Positions 24,980 through 29,901 of a DNA stretch of 29,901 bases are shown piece by piece. The notes under the pieces are model-generated. The model was not told the origin of the DNA and searched no databases. It saw only the letters and a list, made by a program, of their open reading frames with translations. The DNA is from JAZSMJ01 sp045535815 (lineage in GTDB: Bacteria; Bacillota; Clostridia; Oscillospirales; CAG-272), in assembly GCA_045535815.1 (NCBI GenBank), contig JAZSMJ010000081.1, forward strand, positions 1-29,901, in the 5' to 3' direction. Positions within the stretch are counted from its first letter, which is position 1. The number at the start of each line of letters is the position of its first letter. The position numbers and the translations under genes were made by a program.

Positions 24980-26743
24980 ATGAAGAAGATTCTTGCATTC
25001 TTACTCGTTCTCGCAATGCTCGGAGCTATGCTTATCGGATGCTCCTCCTCAAGCAAGGGCGGCGCTTTCCCCACTCTCACATATCTTTACAACACAAACG
25101 ATGGACATAAGGCCATCGGTGAATACCTCCAGGCTGCTCTTGCAAACGTTGGTATCACAATGAACCTTGAAAACCAGGAATGGAACACCTTCCTTAACAC
25201 ACGTAAAGAGGGTAACTACTCTATCGCTCGTAACGGTTGGCTTGCTGACTACAACGATCCGATATGCTTCCTCGATATGTGGACATCCATTTCCGGTAAC
25301 AACGACGTTCAGTTCGGTAAGGGCGAACACGCAAACCTTAAGATGTACGACCTCGACCTCACAAAGTGGGGCTATGACACAAAGGTTGAAGACGGCACAT
25401 GGGCAGAGACCTATGACGTTCTTATCTCTACAATCAAGGCTTGCACAGACAACGAAACACGTTATGAACTGATGCACCTCGCTGAAGACATTCTTATGTC
25501 TACAGGTTGTATCGTTCCTCTCTACTACTACACTGACCTCTACATGATCAGCAAGGACGTAGAAGGCTTCTTCTCCAACCCGCTTGGATACAAGTACCTT
25601 ATGTACACAACAGTTAACGGCGCAAGCGATTCCATCAACGTATGTCTCGCTTCCGAGCCCGACACACTTGACCCCGCTCTCAACTCTGCAGTTGACGGTG
25701 CTACAATGATCTCTCACCTCTTCGCAGGTCTTGCAAAGTGGGCACAGGATGCTAACGGCAACCTCGTTATCGTTCCTGACTGTGCAGTAGAGCTTCCCGC
25801 AGGTGTAGCTAACGACGACGGTACAGTAACATACACATACGTACTTAAGGACGGCCTTAAGTGGAGCAACGGCGATGATCTCACCGCTTCCGATTTCGTA
25901 GATTCTTGGCAGAGAGCAGCTTCCGCTGACCTCGCAGCTGACTACGGTTACATGTTTGAAGTTGTTAAGGGCTACGGCACAGACAGCCTCGCAGTTGAAG
26001 CAGTTGACGAAAAGACCATTAAGGTTACTCTTGCAAACGCAGTTTCTTACTGGGATGAGCTCCTTGCATTCCCGACATACTTCCCCGTACACTCCAGCGC
26101 TATGGCAAATGATTCTTGGGCAACAGATCCCTCCACATACGTTTGCAACGGTGCTTACACAATTGACGCTTGGACACACGACAGCGTTATCACTATGAAG
26201 AAGAACGATGCTTACCACGATGCAGCTTCCGTTACAATGCAGGAAATCAACTGCTACCTCTCTGATGATGCGAACAACATGCTCGCTAACTTCAAGAAGG
26301 GTGACTGGTTGCTTATCGACGACGTTCCTACAAACGAAATCGCTACACTTAAGACTTCTAACCCCGATGAATTCGTAATCGCAGGTCAGATCGGTACATA
26401 CTACGTATGCTGGAACATCAACCTTAACATCCTTCCCGAGGGAAGCGATCTTACAGGTGCTGAAGCTGAAGCAGCTCAGGCTGAGATCCGTAACGCTATC
26501 TCCCTCCTCTTCGACCGTAACTACATTGTTGAATCCGTTGCACAGGGCGGACAGCTTCCTGCTTCTTCCTTCGTTGCTATGGGTATGACAAATCCCGACG
26601 GTTCTGAGTTCTACAAGACGGCTAACGGCGGCGCATCCGCAAACGGCTACGACGGATACTACAATACCGATGCAGCTGCTCACAAGGATAACGTTGACAG
26701 CGCTCTTGAAATCCTCGCTAAGTACTACGACCTTAGCAAATAA
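24980..26743 (+). CDS. oppA: Peptide-binding lipoprotein OppA, circularly permuted SBP_bac_5 family
   Basis: 587 aa. A lipoprotein signal with lipobox LIGC (C21) is followed directly by the part that normally ends OppA: FPTLTYLYNTNDGHKAI, LENQEWNTFLNTRK, IARNGWLADYNDP, VPLYYYTD and NPLGYKYLMYTTV (residues about 28-214). The normal beginning comes next: INVCLASEPDTLDPALNS, GATMISHLFAGL, LKDGLKWSNGDDLTASDFVDSW, YVCNGAYTI and NAISLLFDRNYIV (about 215-570), ending at ALEILAKYYDLSK, which normally precedes the first block. R84 and D90 match the ligand-end contacts of E. coli OppA (R413, D419). The frame is unbroken. Both segments use the same biased codons (AAC, TAC, ACA, CTC), as in highly expressed genes. 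ATG 24980 has AAAGG 9 nt upstream. It captures oligopeptides for OppBCDF. Confidence 0.92.
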   Translation: MKKILAFLLVLAMLGAMLIGCSSSSKGGAFPTLTYLYNTNDGHKAIGEYLQAALANVGITMNLENQEWNTFLNTRKEGNYSIARNGWLADYNDPICFLDMWTSISGNNDVQFGKGEHANLKMYDLDLTKWGYDTKVEDGTWAETYDVLISTIKACTDNETRYELMHLAEDILMSTGCIVPLYYYTDLYMISKDVEGFFSNPLGYKYLMYTTVNGASDSINVCLASEPDTLDPALNSAVDGATMISHLFAGLAKWAQDANGNLVIVPDCAVELPAGVANDDGTVTYTYVLKDGLKWSNGDDLTASDFVDSWQRAASADLAADYGYMFEVVKGYGTDSLAVEAVDEKTIKVTLANAVSYWDELLAFPTYFPVHSSAMANDSWATDPSTYVCNGAYTIDAWTHDSVITMKKNDAYHDAASVTMQEINCYLSDDANNMLANFKKGDWLLIDDVPTNEIATLKTSNPDEFVIAGQIGTYYVCWNINLNILPEGSDLTGAEAEAAQAEIRNAISLLFDRNYIVESVAQGGQLPASSFVAMGMTNPDGSEFYKTANGGASANGYDGYYNTDAAAHKDNVDSALEILAKYYDLSK

Positions 26744-26830
26744 TTAAAGGATAAATTTCTCTTGCGTTTTTAATGACATCTTAATTGCACACTTTTTATA
26801 AGTTTGATACATGTAAAACGCATAAAAACA

Positions 26831-26863
26831 ATCCCCACGCTTCAATTTTTGAAGCGTGGGGAT
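26831..26863 (+). terminator. Terminator after oppA
   Basis: A perfect 15-bp stem, ATCCCCACGCTTCAA (26831-26845) with TTGAAGCGTGGGGAT (26849-26863), a 3-nt T loop, then ATTTTG. It is the strongest hairpin in the window. The T-run after it is short. Confidence 0.85.
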
Positions 26864-27088
26864 ATTTTGTGTTGGTGCAATAAAAATTGTTTGTGCGCTA
26901 AAAATAGCACTGCCTGTGAGCCTTTTATTCGGCTTGCTCAACGGAATGACTTTACATAAATCATAACACAACGATAATATAATATGCAATAGATATCGTA
27001 TCAAAAACAAGGATTTGCTATTTTATGTAATTGAACTATATGTCAAAAAAATACATTTCGACAACTGCAGTTTTTACAAATTGTTTGA

Positions 27089-27117
27089 TTGCAAAGAACA
27101 AAAGTATGTGTTATAAT
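27089..27117 (+). promoter_or_regulatory. SigA-type promoter of the DUF1538/PII operon
   Basis: TTGCAA (27089-27094), 17 nt, TATAAT (27112-27117), with an extended -10 (TGTTATAAT). The leader is about 75 nt, AT-rich and without clear structure. Confidence 0.75.
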
Positions 27118-27198
27118 ATTTATAGATAAAGATTAAATTTTCATAATTGGTTTTTATATATCGGAATTTTTAATGAGAGTTAATATAGAGGTACTTTA

Positions 27199-28728
27199 AT
27201 GGCTCATATTTTAGCATCAATCAAGGAAGCGCTTGTGTCGGTTTTCCCGATTGCGCTTATCGTTTTGGTTTTATCGATCACGTTCGTTGCGCTTGAAGCA
27301 GGCGTTCTTGTCCTGTTTTTGTTCGGAACTATCTTGCTTATTCTCGGAATGAGCTTTTTCACGGTCGGTTCCACCATATCAATGGAGCCTCTCGGCGACG
27401 GTATAGGCAAAACGCTTAATAAAAAAGGGAAGATTATAATCCCTCTTGTTATATGCTTTGTTCTCGGCTTTTTTATTACCGTTTCTGAGCCCGATCTTCA
27501 GGTTCTTGCCGAACAAGTACCCACGATACCTAACTCAATGCTTATCAGCTGCGTTGGAATCGGAGTCGGAATTTTTCTCAGTATTACTCTTATAAGAAAC
27601 AGAAAAGAGATTCCTCTCAGAAGGCTGCTTTTAATATTCTATGCATTGATAATAGCTATTGCTTTCTTTGCACCCAAGGAATTTATTCCGACCGCATTTG
27701 ATTCGGGCGGAGTTACGACAGGTCCTATCACAGTGCCGTTTATTATGGCTCTCGGTGCAGGTCTTGCGGCGAGCAAAAAAGGTAAAAACACAGGTGACCA
27801 CAGCTTCGGTCTTGTTGCCCTTTGCAGTATCGGTCCGATCTTATCCGTGCTTTTGCTCAGTATATTCTATAAGCCGTTGCCTTCTACCACGGTTTACGAA
27901 ATTACAGAAATAAAAACTACTATAGAGGCATTCAAACAGTTTGCAATTGCATTACCTATTTATGCTAAGGAAATCGCCATTGCCTTCGTGCCGATAGTTT
28001 TGCTTTTTGTGATCTTCCAGCTTATTACCAGAAGATATCACATACATAATATTTTAAGAATGTCGTTTGGTTTTGTTTATACCTATATTGGTCTTGTGCT
28101 TTTCCTGACCGGTGCAAACGTCGGATTTATGCCTGCAGGAAGGCTTATAGGTGCAGAGCTGGCAGGAAGCTCCTTTAAGGTTCTCCTTGTTCCTATAGGT
28201 ATGCTTATGGGCTACTTCGTAGTTGCTGCCGAGCCGGCAGTGCACTCACTTAAAAGACAGGTCAACGAGATCACAAACGGTGCAATATCGCAAAATTCGG
28301 TTGCTATAGCACTTTCTATCGGTGTGGCAGTATCTGTCGGTATTTCTATGCTCAGAGTTATTACCGGTATATCCATAATGCCGTTTTTGATAATCGGTTA
28401 TGCGGTCTCGCTTGTAATCAGCTTCTTTGTCCCGAATATATATACCGGTATCGCATTTGACTCGGGCGGAGTTGCAAGTGGACCTATGACGTCAACCTTT
28501 ATGCTTCCGTTTGCTATGGGTGCTTGTGAAGCAATAGGCGGAAACGTAATGACAGATGCCTTTGGTATTGTGGCATTGATAGCGATGGCTCCCCTTATAA
28601 CTATACAGATCCTCGGTCTGTATGAAAGAAGAAATCACGCACGCAGGCTGAAGAAAGTGCATACGGAGATCAGTATGGTCAGGGACGATATCGTATTCTT
28701 CAATATGGAGGGCAAAGAGAATGAATAA
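27199..28728 (+). CDS. DUF1538 family integral membrane protein (putative transporter)
   Basis: 509 aa with about 12 hydrophobic segments and an obvious internal duplication. AFDSGGVTTGPITVPFIMALG (about residues 164-184) recurs as AFDSGGVASGPMTSTFMLPFAMG (about 418-440). Each copy is followed by an [S/A]FG[L/I]VAL segment. The half-repeat layout with conserved DSGG/TGP loops near the middle of each half is that of DUF1538 proteins and suggests a substrate path lined by the two loops. The family has no established substrate that I know of. ATG 27199 follows AGAGG weakly. The last 8 nt overlap the next gene, a PII-like regulator, so the pair is translationally coupled. Confidence 0.88.
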   Translation: MAHILASIKEALVSVFPIALIVLVLSITFVALEAGVLVLFLFGTILLILGMSFFTVGSTISMEPLGDGIGKTLNKKGKIIIPLVICFVLGFFITVSEPDLQVLAEQVPTIPNSMLISCVGIGVGIFLSITLIRNRKEIPLRRLLLIFYALIIAIAFFAPKEFIPTAFDSGGVTTGPITVPFIMALGAGLAASKKGKNTGDHSFGLVALCSIGPILSVLLLSIFYKPLPSTTVYEITEIKTTIEAFKQFAIALPIYAKEIAIAFVPIVLLFVIFQLITRRYHIHNILRMSFGFVYTYIGLVLFLTGANVGFMPAGRLIGAELAGSSFKVLLVPIGMLMGYFVVAAEPAVHSLKRQVNEITNGAISQNSVAIALSIGVAVSVGISMLRVITGISIMPFLIIGYAVSLVISFFVPNIYTGIAFDSGGVASGPMTSTFMLPFAMGACEAIGGNVMTDAFGIVALIAMAPLITIQILGLYERRNHARRLKKVHTEISMVRDDIVFFNMEGKENE

Positions 28729-29389
28729 GAAAATTATGATCCTCCTGTCGATTGTCGAGAACGGTAAGGGTAAGAAGCTTATTAAGGATCTTAATAGCCT
28801 GAAGATTAAAATTAATTTTCAGACCGTAGGATTCGGTACAGCTCCTACCGAAATGATGGATATCTTCGGTCTCGGTACAAATGATAAGGATATAATAATC
28901 AGTCTTGGCTCCGAGAGTGATATAAGAGATATGATAGCAAATTTTGGAGAAGCCTTCCAAAGCCACTCGAAATACGGAGGCCTTATGATAGTCCTCGACG
29001 TTTCGGCGTCGAGCAGGGTGCTTAGTGAAATAGTTAATTACGGTGTTAACAAAAATACTGAAAGGGAAGCTGTAAATATGCAAAACGAACATCACAACAA
29101 TCTGATAGTAATATCGGTAAACGAAGGATATAGCGAGGACGTAATGCAGGTTGCAAGAAAGGCCGGAGCGACCGGCGGAACGGTCATTAAGGGAAGACTT
29201 GCAGATGCCGAGCAGTTCTCCGAGTTTATAACCTCAAGCGCCGTAGAAGAGCGTGAAATGCTCTGCATTTTAGCTCCCTCTAAGGTAAGCAAGCAGATCA
29301 TGGAAGACGTAAACAGTGAATTCGGACTTACGTCCCCTGCAAACGGAATCATTTTTGCCCTTCCTGCAGAAAAAGCATTTAAAATATAA
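28721..29389 (+). CDS. Tandem PII-like regulatory protein
   Basis: 222 aa with two PII-like (GlnB/CutA-type ferredoxin-like) units. Unit 1 (about residues 3-108) has IVENGKGKKLIKDL, GFGTAPTEMMDIFGLGTNDKDIIISL and GGLMIVLDV. Unit 2 (about 125-222) is more canonical: LIVISVNEGYSEDVMQVARKAGATGGTVIKGR, EEREMLCILAPSK and the ending NGIIFALPAEKA. The uridylylated T-loop tyrosine of GlnB is not apparent. PII proteins are trimers that bind ATP/ADP or other nucleotides and block or open membrane transporters. Here a fused pair is coupled by overlap (ATGAATAA) to a DUF1538 membrane protein, so it probably regulates that protein. GGAGGG lies 8 nt upstream of the ATG. Confidence 0.87.
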   Translation: MNKKIMILLSIVENGKGKKLIKDLNSLKIKINFQTVGFGTAPTEMMDIFGLGTNDKDIIISLGSESDIRDMIANFGEAFQSHSKYGGLMIVLDVSASSRVLSEIVNYGVNKNTEREAVNMQNEHHNNLIVISVNEGYSEDVMQVARKAGATGGTVIKGRLADAEQFSEFITSSAVEEREMLCILAPSKVSKQIMEDVNSEFGLTSPANGIIFALPAEKAFKI

Positions 29390-29405
29390 TATATGCAATA
29401 TAAAT

Positions 29406-29438
29406 ACCCCCGTCGAGCAATCGACGGGGGTTCGTTTT
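29406..29438 (+). terminator. Terminator after the PII-like gene
   Basis: ACCCCCGTCGA (29406-29416) pairs with TCGACGGGGGT (29421-29431) around a GCAA tetraloop, followed by TCGTTTT. It lies 16 nt after the stop. Confidence 0.9.
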
Positions 29439-29496
29439 AATTACAAAACTAATTGTCTGTATTAGCCTGTGCATCAAAGCAAAAAAGAGGGAAATG

Positions 29497-29787
29497 TTAA
29501 GTGCGTGGGGCGTCGTTAACTGCTTTGATTCCCGATTTTTCCAAAAAATCTATCAACTCTTCTAAATATTTTATTCTATCTACGTTTATGGGAGGGGCTT
29601 CGAGATATCCTTCGTCACCGCCCACGCGTTCATAACTTAGTTCCCAGTAACACATATGCAAAAGATCACTCCACTTTTCTAAACCCTTATCTTTATCCCA
29701 TAAGGATTTAAATGTGTCTATGCTTTCCTCCCTATCAAACAACATATCAATTAAATCATGCCTATCAAATTTTTCTAATATATCCAT
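29497..29787 (-). CDS. Small acidic hypothetical protein
   Basis: 96 aa from ATG 29787. AGAGGTG lies 6 nt upstream on the minus strand; an in-frame GTG at 29796 overlaps that site and is less likely. The protein is soluble, acidic and helical-looking, rich in Asp, Glu, Lys, Leu and Trp (MDILEKFDRHDLIDMLFDRE..., SLWDKDKGLEKWSDLLHMCYWELSYERV). I recognise no family. Small orphan acidic proteins of this kind are often immunity proteins of contact-dependent or polymorphic toxins, but no toxin is in view, so that is only a suggestion. Confidence 0.65.
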   Translation of the reverse strand: MDILEKFDRHDLIDMLFDREESIDTFKSLWDKDKGLEKWSDLLHMCYWELSYERVGGDEGYLEAPPINVDRIKYLEELIDFLEKSGIKAVNDAPRT

Positions 29788-29807
29788 CTCTTTCACCTCT
29801 TGAATAC

Positions 29808-29816
29808 ATTATACCA
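29808..29816 (-). promoter_or_regulatory. Extended -10 promoter of the small acidic protein
   Basis: On the minus strand, TGGTATAAT ends about 20 nt before the start codon. The sequence 17 nt further upstream is TTTTTA, a poor -35, so the TG extension probably matters. Confidence 0.45.
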
Positions 29817-29880
29817 TATTCACTGTCCAATAAAAAGGTTTTTGAAAAAAATCGGGCAACAAAAGGACCATTTGTGTAAA

Positions 29881-29901
29881 GGGGGGCTGTCTGCGAAGCA
29901 G
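29881..29901. repeat. Half of a GC-rich hairpin cut by the window edge
   Basis: GGGGGGCTGTCTGC-GAA-GCAG: the visible CTGC/GCAG (29891-29894 and 29898-29901) starts a stem around GAA that would continue as ACAGCCCCC beyond the window. It would be a strong terminator-like or repeated intergenic dyad. The missing arm is inferred. Confidence 0.35.

Larger units (their letters stand above)
26744..27198. other. 455-nt intergenic region between oppA and the DUF1538 gene
   Basis: It holds the oppA terminator, the promoter of the next operon and otherwise AT-rich DNA. A loose inverted repeat, TGCGTTTTTA (26763-26772) and TAAAACGCA (26814-26822), flanks about 40 nt before the terminator. Positions 26870-27080 show several short inverted repeats but no ORF with a ribosome binding site and no RNA family I recognise. 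An 88-codon minus-strand frame across the terminator looks non-coding. Confidence 0.6.

Noticed and set aside
25049..26683. A 544-codon open frame on the minus strand, opposite oppA
   Set aside because: It is a by-product of the strong codon bias in oppA. It lacks a ribosome binding site and its Cys/Val-rich product resembles no protein.
1..29901. CRISPR array, insertion sequence or phage genes
   Set aside because: No regularly spaced repeats, transposase, integrase or phage structural genes were seen in the window.

Overview
The window looks like a chromosomal segment of an anaerobic Clostridia-class Bacillota, most likely Oscillospiraceae/Ruminococcaceae-like. The signs are moderate GC, strong AGGAGG ribosome binding sites, frequent TTG starts, textbook SigA promoters with 17-nt spacers, intrinsic terminators, a WalRK system with YycH/YycI-like partners, SLH-domain export and a PiT/DUF47 pair. 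The taxonomic call is inference from gene content.

Layout. At 1-662 (minus strand) are a truncated small membrane-anchored protein, a tRNA-Ser(CGA) and a broken tRNA-Ser-like copy in tandem. At 785-4049 (plus) is an operon of a lipoprotein, a cysteine desulfurase and the bifunctional NAD(P)HX repair enzyme Nnr. It converges on an SLH-domain surface protein (4081-5373, minus). At 5478-12938 (plus) is a cell-envelope operon: DUF3810 membrane metallopeptidase-like protein, a polysaccharide-deacetylase-like protein without metal ligands, WalR, WalK and YycH- and YycI-like regulators. It is followed by murA, which has its own extended -10 promoter, and a HAD phosphatase. cysK (15160-16092) has its own promoter. 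On the minus strand a GH172/DUF2961 glycosidase is paired with a membrane-anchored XRE regulator. At 18800-20611 is a PiT phosphate transporter with its DUF47/PhoU-like partner. At 20717-26863 is an oligopeptide ABC transporter, oppBCDF followed by oppA. At 27089-29438 is a DUF1538 membrane protein coupled to a tandem PII-like protein. A small unrecognised acidic protein (minus) and what looks like half of a GC-rich hairpin close the window.

The most unusual object is the substrate-binding protein at 24980-26743. After a normal lipoprotein signal, the segment that forms the C-terminal third of every OppA/DppA-type protein I know comes first (residues about 28-214). The normal N-terminal two thirds follow (about 215-587), with no obvious duplication or loss. 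This reads as a natural circular permutation of an OppA-family (SBP_bac_5) protein. It sits in a complete transporter operon, and both segments share the same highly biased codon use. A second candidate system is the translationally coupled DUF1538 / double-PII pair, which looks like a membrane transporter with a dedicated nucleotide-sensing regulator.
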